The notes beneath the pieces were generated by a model that saw nothing but the letters and a program-made list of their open reading frames with translations, made no database searches and was not told the DNA's origin. From positions 1 to 22,229 of the forward strand of contig DOUP01000116.1 in the NCBI GenBank assembly GCA_003520545.1: DNA of 22,229 nucleotides. Reading direction: 5' to 3'. This stretch comes from Maritimibacter sp. (GTDB lineage: Bacteria; Pseudomonadota; Alphaproteobacteria; Rhodobacterales; Rhodobacteraceae). Position numbers and translations under genes: made by a program. The number at the start of each line of letters is the position of its first letter. The first letter of the stretch is position 1. Below are positions 14,664-21,623 of the stretch, piece after piece.

Positions 14664-15809
14664 ATGCGGCTGTCACAGTGCCACAACTTCCATGATTTCA
14701 GACGTCTCGCCAAACGCCGGCTGCCGTCGCCGATCTTCGACTACATCGACGGCGGCGCCGACGACGAGGTGACGATGCGGCACAATTCGGCAGCCTTCGA
14801 GGCCGTCGACCTGGTGCCGCATGTGCTGCGCGGCACCGAGGATGTGGACCTGTCGGTCGAGATCATGGGACAAAAGCTGGCCCTGCCCTTCTACCTGTCC
14901 CCCACCGCGCTCCAACGCCTGTTTCATCACGAGGGAGAACGGGCCGTGGCGGCAGCGGCGGCGAAACACGGCACCATGTTCGGCGTTTCCAGTTTGGGCA
15001 CCGTCAGTCTTGAGGAGTTGCGCGCCAAACACGACACACCGCAGGTCTACCAGTTCTATTTCCACAAGGATCGGGGCCTGAACCGCGCCATGATGCAACG
15101 CGCGAAAGAGGCTGGGGTCGACGCCATGATGCTGACCGTCGACAGTATGACCGGCGGCAACCGCGAGCGTGACAAGCGCACCGGGTTCTCAATTCCCTTC
15201 AAACTGACGCTGAACGGCATGGCGCAATTCGCGATGAAACCCATGTGGGGGATCAACTACGTCACGCATGAGAAATTCGCCCTGCCCCAGCTCGACGACC
15301 ATGTCGATATGGGCGGCGGCACCATGTCGATCGGGCGGTATTTCACCGAGATGCTGGACCCCACGATGAATTGGGACGATCTCGCGGAGATGGTCGAGCT
15401 TTGGGACGGCAAGTTCTGCCTGAAAGGGGTCATCCATCCGGACGACGCAGCCCGCGCCGCCGAGGTCGGTTGCGACGCGGTGATCCTGTCAAACCATGGC
15501 GGACGACAGCTTGACGGGTCCATCGCACCCTTCGACGCGCTCGAAGGCATTGTGGATCAGGTCGGCGACAAGCTCGACGTCATCATGGACAGCGGCATTC
15601 AGCGCGGCACCCATATCGTCAAGGCGCTCGCCATGGGCGCCAAGGCCGTCGGCATCGGGCGCGGCTACCTGTTCCCGCTCGCCGCGGCCGGACAGGCGGG
15701 GGTCGAACGGATGGTCGGGCTGCTCAAGGACGAAGTGGAACGTGACATGCGCCTGATGGGAGCGGCCAGCGTGGCCGAACTCAACCGCACCATGCTTCGC
15801 AAAAGATGA
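14664..15809 (+). CDS. FMN-dependent alpha-hydroxy-acid dehydrogenase, LldD-like
   Basis: The 381-residue TIM-barrel flavoenzyme begins at the ATG at 14664, seven bases after GGGAGGA. Active-site motifs are present: SNHGGRQLDG with His278 and Arg281, the FMN-contacting LKG (Lys254), and the C-terminal phosphate loop around DSGIQRG and GIGRGY (about 309-335). TVDS-TGGNRERDKRTGF and HPMWGINY-like segments resemble proteobacterial L-lactate dehydrogenases. Sitting 48 bp after the aldolase/lactaldehyde-oxidising fusion and 26 bp before the isomerase, it most likely oxidises L-lactate from rhamnose to pyruvate. It would pass electrons to the quinone pool (dehydrogenase) or to oxygen (oxidase). Another 2-hydroxy acid substrate cannot be excluded. 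Confidence 0.88.
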   Translation: MRLSQCHNFHDFRRLAKRRLPSPIFDYIDGGADDEVTMRHNSAAFEAVDLVPHVLRGTEDVDLSVEIMGQKLALPFYLSPTALQRLFHHEGERAVAAAAAKHGTMFGVSSLGTVSLEELRAKHDTPQVYQFYFHKDRGLNRAMMQRAKEAGVDAMMLTVDSMTGGNRERDKRTGFSIPFKLTLNGMAQFAMKPMWGINYVTHEKFALPQLDDHVDMGGGTMSIGRYFTEMLDPTMNWDDLAEMVELWDGKFCLKGVIHPDDAARAAEVGCDAVILSNHGGRQLDGSIAPFDALEGIVDQVGDKLDVIMDSGIQRGTHIVKALAMGAKAVGIGRGYLFPLAAAGQAGVERMVGLLKDEVERDMRLMGAASVAELNRTMLRKR

Positions 15810-15835
15810 CGCCGGGCGACCGGCAGGGAGGACAC

Positions 15836-17074
15836 ATGACATACGATTCCGCAAAAGACGCCTTCGCCGCATGGGGCGTTGACACCGAAGTCGCAATTGA
15901 CGCGCTCGGCCAGATCCCGATCTCGGTGCACTGCTGGCAAGGTGACGATGTGGTGGGGTTCGAACAGAAAACCGGCGCGTCAGGTGGTGGCATCCAGGCC
16001 ACGGGCAACCACCCCGGTCGCGCCCGCACCCCGGACGAGCTGCGCGCGGATCTGGAGTTCGCATACTCGATGATCCCCGGCAAACACCGGCTCAATCTCC
16101 ATGCTTTCTACCTCGACACGGACGAGACACCGGACCGCGACGAGATCGAGTTCAAGCATTTCGAGCCATGGGTCGACTGGGCCAGGGATCAGGGCATCGG
16201 CCTCGATTTCAACCCAACCTTCTTTGCGCACAGCAAGGCCGACGACAATTTGACCCTCAGCCACCCCGATCAGGGCATCCGCGACTTCTGGATCGAACAT
16301 GGCAAGCGCTCCCGCGAGATCGCAGCCCGAATGGGCGCGGCACAGGGCACGCCGTCCGTCAACAACATCTGGGTGCCGGACGGGTCCAAGGACACGCCCG
16401 TAGACCGTATGTCCGCCCGTCGAAGGCTGGAGGCATCGCTGGATGAGATGTTCGCCCCGGCTCACGACAAGGCGCATCTGCTCGACGCGGTCGAATCCAA
16501 GCTCTTTGGGATCGGCGTCGAGGCGATGACAGTTGGCAGCCACGAGTTTTACCTGGGCTACGCGATCCGAAAGGGCACACTTCTCTGCCTCGACATGGGC
16601 CACTTCCACCCGACCGAGAACATCGCGGACAAACTGTCGTCGGTGGCGCTTTCGGTGGACGAGTTGCTCCTCCACGTCTCCCGCCCGATGCGTTGGGATT
16701 CCGACCACGTCATCCTTCTCGACGACTCGATCCGGCAAATGGCACAGGAACTGGTCTTTGCCGACCTGCTGGACCGCACCCACATCGGGCTCGATTTCTT
16801 CGACGCAACGATCAGCCGGACGGCGGCCTGGGTCATCGGCGTGCGCAACATGCAAAAGGCGCTGCTCGAAGCGCTGCTCATGCCGCAAGCGCGTCTCAAG
16901 GCCGCGGAAGAGGCACTCGACCTCACCACGCGCTTCGTTCTGACTGAAGAGCTAAAGGACCTGCCGTTCAGCGCCGTCTGGGCCGAGTTCTGCGCCCGGA
17001 ACGAGCGACCGACAGGCAGCGCGCTTATCCGCGATCTCGACGGATACCAGGCGCGTGTTGCAGCCCGCAGTTAA
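15836..17074 (+). CDS. rhaA: L-rhamnose isomerase RhaA (E. coli type)
   Basis: The 412-residue protein aligns by eye with E. coli RhaA along its whole length: PxSxHCWQGDDVxGFE near the start, then GGIQATGNHPGRAR, GLDFNPTFFAH, DAVESKLFGIG, LDMGHFHPTE, LHVSRPMRWDSDH and HIGLDFFDA. These hold the Glu, Asp and His ligands of the two-metal centre. It converts L-rhamnose to L-rhamnulose in the cytosol. The ATG at 15836 has AGGGAGGA just upstream; an ATG at 15806 overlapping the previous stop is a less likely start. This is not the shorter-motif rhizobial isomerase (RhaI) that usually accompanies the fused RhaD, so the locus is mixed in origin. Confidence 0.93.
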   Translation: MTYDSAKDAFAAWGVDTEVAIDALGQIPISVHCWQGDDVVGFEQKTGASGGGIQATGNHPGRARTPDELRADLEFAYSMIPGKHRLNLHAFYLDTDETPDRDEIEFKHFEPWVDWARDQGIGLDFNPTFFAHSKADDNLTLSHPDQGIRDFWIEHGKRSREIAARMGAAQGTPSVNNIWVPDGSKDTPVDRMSARRRLEASLDEMFAPAHDKAHLLDAVESKLFGIGVEAMTVGSHEFYLGYAIRKGTLLCLDMGHFHPTENIADKLSSVALSVDELLLHVSRPMRWDSDHVILLDDSIRQMAQELVFADLLDRTHIGLDFFDATISRTAAWVIGVRNMQKALLEALLMPQARLKAAEEALDLTTRFVLTEELKDLPFSAVWAEFCARNERPTGSALIRDLDGYQARVAARS

Positions 17075-17354
17075 TCAAGGTTTGTGGCACAACCCAGGAG
17101 CCCTTGGACAGGCGTCAGGAATGTCCCATTCGCCGCCTCCCGGACTGCGCTCTTGACGCGCCCCGCCACGCGCGCTCACACCCAGCCGTGCTGCGACGAC
17201 ATCTAGCCGCTGTCCAAGAAGGTCGCCGCAAAGGCCGCTTCGTGTCCGTCTTGCCAGATGCAGTGTCGTCCATGGATGTCGGCTTTGAGAGACCCCTTCC
17301 ATGCCGCAAGACTGATAGACTAGGCACACATAGTGCTGGGGGCATGACGAGTGG
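17075..17354. other. Intergenic stretch without a recognisable gene
   Basis: Short open frames exist on both strands here, but none has a ribosome site, a recognisable domain, or a clean start, and I recognise no homologue. No strong terminator was found for the rhaD operon; GGTTTGTG/CACAACCC just after the rhaA stop is an imperfect hairpin. A 9-bp inverted repeat (CTTGGACAG at 17103, CTGTCCAAG at 17210) is close to chance expectation. The stretch may contain a decayed gene. Confidence 0.4.
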
Positions 17355-17386
17355 TTGTGTTTTCCGCGCATATGGGTTTTATGCGC
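17355..17386 (+). promoter_or_regulatory. Candidate sulP promoter overlapped by an inverted repeat
   Basis: TTGTGT (17355-17360) and TTTATG (17378-17383) are 17 bp apart and fit a housekeeping promoter loosely, with a start near 17390. A perfect 7-bp inverted repeat, GCGCATA (17366-17372) and TATGCGC (17380-17386), overlaps the -10 box and could be an operator. Alternatively it is a hairpin at the front of the leader RNA, if transcription starts further upstream. Confidence 0.4.
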
Positions 17387-17389
17387 CCC

Positions 17390-17529
17390 TGATAGCGTAA
17401 GGACCCGGTGAAAGCCCGGGTGGCTCTTCCGGCCGCTGATCCGCCGGATAACCCCTTAGATAAGCCCAAACTGCAATGCCGGATCGTCTCAGGAGAGGCA
17501 TTCCGACTCAGGGTATTGGACTGTTCAAT
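17390..17529 (+). ncRNA. Hairpin-rich 5' leader of the sulP transporter (candidate cis-regulatory RNA)
   Basis: The roughly 140-base untranslated stretch before the transporter holds two adjacent perfect 6-bp hairpins: ACCCGG/CCGGGT (17403-17421, loop TGAAAGC) and TCCGGC/GCCGGA (17428-17448, 9-base loop). An AACCCC segment follows, then AGGAGAG at about 17491, too far from the ATG at 17530 to be its ribosome site. The transporter start itself has no clear Shine-Dalgarno sequence. Conserved leaders upstream of SulP genes in Alphaproteobacteria have been described as the sul1 motif; whether this one belongs to it could not be tested. Confidence 0.4.
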
Positions 17530-19026
17530 ATGATCTCAATTTCTGATTACCGACAGCAATGGTTCGGTAATATTCGCGGCGATGTGCTTGCAGGTGTCGT
17601 CGTGGCGCTGGCGCTGATACCCGAAGCCATCGCCTTCTCTCTCATCGCCGGCGTGGACCCCAAGGTGGGTCTTTTCGCCTCGTTCTCAATTGCCGTTCTC
17701 ATTGCCTTCACAGGCGGACGACCAGGCATGATTTCAGCCGCCACCGCGGCCACAGCCGTCCTCATGATTACGCTCGTGAAGGATCATGGCCTCGAATACC
17801 TTCTGGCCGCGACCGTTCTCGCGGGGCTTTTGCAGATTGGGGCAGGGCTTCTAAAGCTCGGGCGTTATATGCGCTATGTTTCGAAGTCGGTCATGACCGG
17901 GTTTGTGAATGCGCTGGCAATCTTGATCTTCATGGCACAGCTCCCCGAGCTGAACCTGAACAACCCCGGCGTCACCTGGCTCACATATGCCCTGGTGGCA
18001 GCCGGGCTGGCGATCATCTATCTTTTCCCTCGCCTGACGACAGCCGTCCCGTCGCCGTTGGTGACGATCATCGTCCTGACCTTGCTTGTCGTGGTTATGG
18101 GCTGGGACGTCCGAACGGTGGGCGACATGGGCGCGCTGCCGGACACGCTTCCGTTTTTCCTTATTCCGGACGTGCCGCTGACCTTCGAGACCCTGATAAT
18201 CATCTTCCCGTACTCCGCAGCGATCGCGGTCGTGGGACTGCTTGAAAGCCTGATGACGCAGAACATCGTGGACGACCTGACCGACACCAAGTCCAACCGC
18301 AACCAGGAATGCATCGGGCAAGGTATCGCGAATACCTGTACGGGCTTCATCGGTGGCATGGCGGGTTGCGCGATGATCGGCCAGTCGATCATTAACGTGA
18401 AATCCGGTGGGCGGGGCCGTCTTTCGGCCTTCACCGCTGGCGTCGTGCTCCTGATCCTTGTCGTGGGGCTGGGTGACCTCGTTGCCCGCATCCCGATGCC
18501 TGCGCTGGTCGCCATCATGATCATGGTGTCCATCGGCACCTTCTCCTGGTCTTCGATCAAGGCGCTAAAAGTCCATCCACGTTCGTCCTCCATCGTGATG
18601 ATCGCGACGGTCGTGACAGTGGTCTATACGCACAACCTCGCCATTGGCGTTCTGGTGGGGGTCCTGCTGTCGGGCATCTTCTTTGCAGGCAAGATCGCGC
18701 AGCTCTTCCGCATATCGTCGACCTTGTCTGCCGATCAGCGCGAACGAACCTATGTGGTCGAAGGCCAGCTTTTCTACGGGTCGGCCGAAGATTTCGCGGA
18801 CGCCTTCGACTTCCGGGAAGCACTTGACCGTGTCATCATCGACGTAAGCCGGGCCCATATCTGGGATATCAGCTCCGTTCAGGCGTTGGATATGGCGATC
18901 CTGAAGTTTCGCCGAGAGGGTTCTGAAGTCGAGGTTATTGGCATGAACGATGCAACGGAAACGCTCGTCGACAAGCTTGCGATACATGACAAGCCCGGCG
19001 CGATGGAAAAATTGACGGGGCACTGA
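17530..19026 (+). CDS. SulP-family anion transporter with C-terminal STAS domain
   Basis: The 498-residue inner-membrane protein has the SulP signature near its N-terminus (DVLAGVVVALALIPEAIAFSLIAGVDPKVGLFAS, residues about 18-51). About ten to twelve hydrophobic segments follow up to residue 400, then a cytosolic STAS domain (about 405-498; VVEGQLFYGSAEDFADAF, IIDVSRAHIWDISSVQALD). SulP proteins carry sulfate, bicarbonate, molybdate or other anions; the substrate here cannot be read off. The ATG at 17530 was chosen because homologues begin just before the QQWFGNIR segment. An in-frame ATG at 17476 would add 18 unusual residues. No clear ribosome site precedes 17530. It lies 12 bp upstream of a universal stress protein gene and is probably co-transcribed with it. 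Confidence 0.9.
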   Translation: MISISDYRQQWFGNIRGDVLAGVVVALALIPEAIAFSLIAGVDPKVGLFASFSIAVLIAFTGGRPGMISAATAATAVLMITLVKDHGLEYLLAATVLAGLLQIGAGLLKLGRYMRYVSKSVMTGFVNALAILIFMAQLPELNLNNPGVTWLTYALVAAGLAIIYLFPRLTTAVPSPLVTIIVLTLLVVVMGWDVRTVGDMGALPDTLPFFLIPDVPLTFETLIIIFPYSAAIAVVGLLESLMTQNIVDDLTDTKSNRNQECIGQGIANTCTGFIGGMAGCAMIGQSIINVKSGGRGRLSAFTAGVVLLILVVGLGDLVARIPMPALVAIMIMVSIGTFSWSSIKALKVHPRSSSIVMIATVVTVVYTHNLAIGVLVGVLLSGIFFAGKIAQLFRISSTLSADQRERTYVVEGQLFYGSAEDFADAFDFREALDRVIIDVSRAHIWDISSVQALDMAILKFRREGSEVEVIGMNDATETLVDKLAIHDKPGAMEKLTGH

Positions 19027-19038
19027 GGGAGGACCACC

Positions 19039-19890
19039 ATGGACAAGATACTGACACTACTGGACGGCTCGGCCTATTCCGAGAGCGTCTGTCATCATAC
19101 GGCATGGATCGCTCAGAAGCTCGGCGCCAGCGTGGAAGCCATGCATGTGCTGGGCCGCCGCGAAGGCGCTACCTCGACAGATCTTTCCGGGGCACTGGGC
19201 CTTGGCGCCAGGACCGCGCTTCTGGAAGAACTGTCCACACTGGATGAACAGCGCGCAAAGCTCGCACTGGCGAAGGGCCATGCTATTCTGGAAGATGCGA
19301 AGGCGATCCTTGAAAAAGACGGGATTCCGCATGTGAACCTACGCTTGAGAAAGGGTGACCTTCTGGAAGCAGTCCGTGAGCTCGAGGGCGAGATTCGCGC
19401 AATCACCATCGGTAAACGCGGGGAAGGGTCCGATTTCGCCTCCGGGCACCTGGGGTCGAATCTCGAACGGATCGTGCGCACCTCCAAGGTGCCAGTGTTC
19501 GTGGCATCGCGGGAGTTTCGCCCGATTTCGAAGGTTCTCGTCGCCTATGACGGGAGCGCAAGTGCCAAGATCGCTATCGAGCGCATGTCAACCAGCCCGG
19601 TTTTTGCTGATCTCGACGTTTGCGTGCTCAGTGTGGCCCAAGATAACACTGACGCCCAGAGAGTCGCTGATGAAGCGGTCTTGAAGCTTCAAGCGGCCAA
19701 TCTCACGGCTTCCTCCCGCATCGCGACAGGTGAACCCGAAGATGCCTTGACCAAGCTGGTATCTGAAGAGGGGTTCGATCTTCTGGTGATGGGGGCTTAT
19801 GGCCACAGCAGGATCAGGAGCCTCATTATCGGGTCCACGACCACTGCAATGATTCAATCGGTGAAAATTCCTGTTCTCCTGTATCGTTAG
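19039..19890 (+). CDS. Universal stress protein with two tandem Usp domains
   Basis: The 283-residue protein comprises two Usp (Rossmann-like) domains, residues about 1-155 and 160-283. Each ends in an ATP-binding loop: GKRG-(10)-GS in domain 1 and GAYG-(9)-GS in domain 2, the latter matching the G-2x-G-9x-G(S/T) pattern exactly. The start at 19039 has GGGAGGA upstream and lies 12 bp after the transporter stop, so the pair is an operon. Proteins of this type bind ATP and often attach to or modulate membrane transporters; SulP-Usp fusions are known in bacteria. A role in gating the neighbouring SulP protein is therefore plausible, but inferred. Insertion-sequence debris follows directly downstream. 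Confidence 0.92.
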   Translation: MDKILTLLDGSAYSESVCHHTAWIAQKLGASVEAMHVLGRREGATSTDLSGALGLGARTALLEELSTLDEQRAKLALAKGHAILEDAKAILEKDGIPHVNLRLRKGDLLEAVRELEGEIRAITIGKRGEGSDFASGHLGSNLERIVRTSKVPVFVASREFRPISKVLVAYDGSASAKIAIERMSTSPVFADLDVCVLSVAQDNTDAQRVADEAVLKLQAANLTASSRIATGEPEDALTKLVSEEGFDLLVMGAYGHSRIRSLIIGSTTTAMIQSVKIPVLLYR

Positions 19891-19893
19891 TGC

Positions 19894-19919
19894 TCACGCG
19901 GCCCGCTGGGGCCGCGTGA
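19894..19919 (+). terminator. Strong hairpin after the usp gene
   Basis: A perfect 10-bp stem (TCACGCGGCC at 19894-19903, GGCCGCGTGA at 19910-19919) with a six-base loop starts four bases after the Usp stop codon. There is no U-tract, so it may act as a transcript-end stabiliser or with Rho, but its placement marks the end of the sulP-usp transcript. Confidence 0.7.
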
Positions 19920-20003
19920 CAGAGCATTGGACCCGCACAGCCGACATTCACAATTTCCAATCGGACGACAGCTTTTTGTGAGCCGTCCCCGAAATTGGGA
20001 CAC

Positions 20004-20268
20004 TGACAGGAATACCTTGGGGCATCTGTCGTAACGGGTTGCGACACGCCGCCAGTCTTTCAGACGGGCAAAGCTGTTCTCGATTTGATGGCGCTTTCGA
20101 TAGCGGACCTCATCGCGGGGGATCCCGCCAACGCAACCCATTGCGATTGATGAAGATAAGTCCGGATAGCACGCGTTATTCAGTCACACGCGGCTTCCCG
20201 CGCGACTTCGGGAGGAAAGGTTCGAGCTTCGCCGTCTGCGCGCCTGTCAGCCAGTAGAGGTCACTCAT
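20004..20268 (-). pseudogene. IS5-family (IS427-type) transposase remnant with internal deletion
   Basis: On the minus strand from an ATG at 20268 the sequence reads MSDLYWLTGAQTAKLEPFLP, then a stop codon, then LSGLIFINRNGLRWRDPP. This is the N-terminus of an IS5/IS427-group DDE transposase. It then jumps, in another frame, to the C-terminal part YRKRHQIENSFARLKDWRR followed by VATRYDRC. The central catalytic region (roughly 150-170 residues) is missing, there is an in-frame stop and a frame change, and the extreme C-terminus is also lost near 20003. No terminal inverted repeats could be assigned. It is a dead fragment. Confidence 0.85.
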
Positions 20269-20406
20269 ATCACTGCTCCGTTTTGGAAGCCGTGACTCAC
20301 GCCCTAGACCGGAAAATGACCCTCACACGATTGGCCTGACGGCCAACGCGGCATGGAACGTGCTTGCCAAACGAGAGCCACACGCTCCAAGGCGTGCACC
20401 CCAAAT
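20269..20406. other. Flanking debris between IS remnants
   Basis: No gene is recognisable. A small hairpin, TTGGCC-TGAC-GGCCAA (20331-20346), is present. A short minus-strand frame across 20304-20546 contains SMPRWPSGQSCEGHFP, which looks like insertion-sequence flank, but I cannot name a family. Confidence 0.3.
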
Positions 20407-20457
20407 TGGCCGACTTTTGCTCCGCCACAGTAGCAGGTTTTTACTCCGCCGTTGACA
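20407..20457 (-). repeat. Probable solo IS21-type terminal repeat
   Basis: Read on the minus strand from 20457 the sequence is TGTCAACGGCGGAGTAAAAA, followed 24 bp later by a second GGCGGAGCAAAAGTCGGCC. Multiple imperfect internal repeats starting with a terminal TG are characteristic of IS21-family ends. No istA or istB gene is present, so this would be an isolated end left by deletion. Family assignment is from memory of such ends. Confidence 0.4.
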
Positions 20458-20613
20458 GATTGACCGCGCGGCCCATTGCCTCCCCACCTACGATCCCTTT
20501 TTCGTCGCAATCGTATGCCGGTCGCCACCCATTTGACTTTTCTCAAAACACACGGACGTCCAGATGGTTATATCGCTATAATAAGCGGTTCGGATTGAGA
20601 TGGAGAGCACAGG
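20458..20613. other. Upstream region of the membrane protein-TetR-efflux cluster
   Basis: The AT-richer stretch contains a consensus TATAAT (20577-20582) 31 bases before the ATG at 20614, and TTGACT (20533-20538) that is too distant to pair with it. A CGCT-ATAATA-AGCG inverted repeat overlaps the TATAAT. A promoter and TetR operator for the downstream cluster probably lie here, although no clear -35 box at the right distance was found. Confidence 0.35.
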
Positions 20614-21027
20614 ATGGAACAGCATCGCTTGATTGGATCAGCTCGAAACACCCCGGCACGAAATCGCACCCTCGGCGCAAGCGCCGCAGTGTTCGGATTG
20701 GTCACCATTTTTGCTTCATCGAACGTGCTGTTCGGGCCGAATGCCGCGCGCGAAATCGCGGGCGACATTGTCCTCTTTGTCGTTCAGTTCAACCTTTTCG
20801 CGGGCTTTGCGTATCTCGCCGCTGCGCTCTTGTTGTGGCGCGGAAGTATCTGGGGACACCGTCTTGCCATCTTCATCGCACTGGCGACAGCAGGCGCGGG
20901 GATTGCTTTCGCCAGCGTCACCCTTTCGGGCGCGCCCGTGGAGCTGCGCACGGGTATGGCGCTGGTCTTCCGCGTCGCCTTTTGGGTGGTGCTCGCCGTC
21001 ATTTCTGCGCCACGCAAACACCTATGA
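20614..21027 (+). CDS. Small integral membrane protein of unknown function
   Basis: The 137-residue protein has four hydrophobic segments (about 21-40, 46-71, 77-98 and 110-130) and short charged ends (MEQHRLIGSARNTPARNR and SAPRKHL). The pattern suggests a four-helix inner-membrane protein. I do not recognise a family or catalytic motif. The start is supported by GGAGAG six bases upstream, and the stop overlaps the TetR start (ATGA), implying co-translation. Such small membrane proteins are sometimes encoded next to efflux regulators, so a role linked to the downstream efflux system is possible but not shown by sequence. Confidence 0.75.
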   Translation: MEQHRLIGSARNTPARNRTLGASAAVFGLVTIFASSNVLFGPNAAREIAGDIVLFVVQFNLFAGFAYLAAALLLWRGSIWGHRLAIFIALATAGAGIAFASVTLSGAPVELRTGMALVFRVAFWVVLAVISAPRKHL

Positions 21028-21623
21028 CCACAGAACCCAAAGACCGAAAGGCGGAGATACTCGATGCCGCTCTTGACCTCGCGTTCGAAGGTGGACCGGC
21101 CCGCGTGACCACGGTCGCAATTGCCGAACGGCTGGGCATTACCCAACCCGCAATTTACCGCTACTACAGCACGAAAGCCGACCTCTGGCGTTCGATCACC
21201 GACCGGCTCGGGCACAATGTCGCACGAAACCTCGAAGCCAATGTAGATAACAACAAACCGGCCTATGTGCGGCTCCACACTCTCGTCCTTGGCCAGCTTG
21301 CGTTGATCGAGCGCATCCCGGCCTTGCCCGAAATCATGCTCACGCGGGACCCGATGGCGGGCGACGGAGTGGTGCGCGCAGCGATGCAAACACGGATGGC
21401 GGAATTCCAAGGCGCCGTGGTTCAACTGTGTATTTCCGCCCAACAGGAGGGCACGCTTCGCCCCGATGTCCCGGCGGTCGACATCGCCGCTTTAATCATG
21501 GGCGTCGTGCAAAGCATGGCGTTGCGGCTCGTCCTGACTCACGACCCAACGCTGCTTGCTCGCGATGGCGCCCGGCTCCTCGAACTTCAACTTGCCGCGT
21601 TTGCGCGGACGGACGGAACCTGA
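21024..21623 (+). CDS. TetR/AcrR family transcriptional regulator
   Basis: The 199-residue protein has a TetR N-terminal helix-turn-helix (about 9-55; ILDAALDLAFEGGPARVTT, then IAERLGITQPAIYRYYSTKADLW). A helical ligand-binding domain follows with no recognisable ligand signature. The ATG at 21024 overlaps the stop of the membrane protein gene, and its own TGA overlaps the ATG of the efflux adaptor (TGATG). The in-frame extension upstream of 21024 only shadows the membrane protein gene. As an AcrR-type repressor it would most likely control this same cluster and release it when an efflux substrate binds. Confidence 0.88.
   Translation: MTTEPKDRKAEILDAALDLAFEGGPARVTTVAIAERLGITQPAIYRYYSTKADLWRSITDRLGHNVARNLEANVDNNKPAYVRLHTLVLGQLALIERIPALPEIMLTRDPMAGDGVVRAAMQTRMAEFQGAVVQLCISAQQEGTLRPDVPAVDIAALIMGVVQSMALRLVLTHDPTLLARDGARLLELQLAAFARTDGT

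Noticed and set aside
17103..17218. 9-bp inverted repeat CTTGGACAG/CTGTCCAAG as ends of a small mobile element
   Set aside because: In a few hundred bases such a repeat is expected by chance at a sizeable rate, and no transposase or target duplication is visible.
17104..17400. Short open frames on both strands after rhaA
   Set aside because: No ribosome sites, no recognisable domains, and alternative start codons only on the plus strand.
19971..20003. GTCCC-cgaaatt-GGGAC palindrome as the end of a second insertion sequence cutting the IS5 remnant
   Set aside because: Only five-base arms and no partner end or duplication found, so it was not called.
20364..21023. In-frame extension upstream of the TetR gene
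   Set aside because: Crosses the membrane protein gene in another frame; TetR homology begins at the ATG at 21024.
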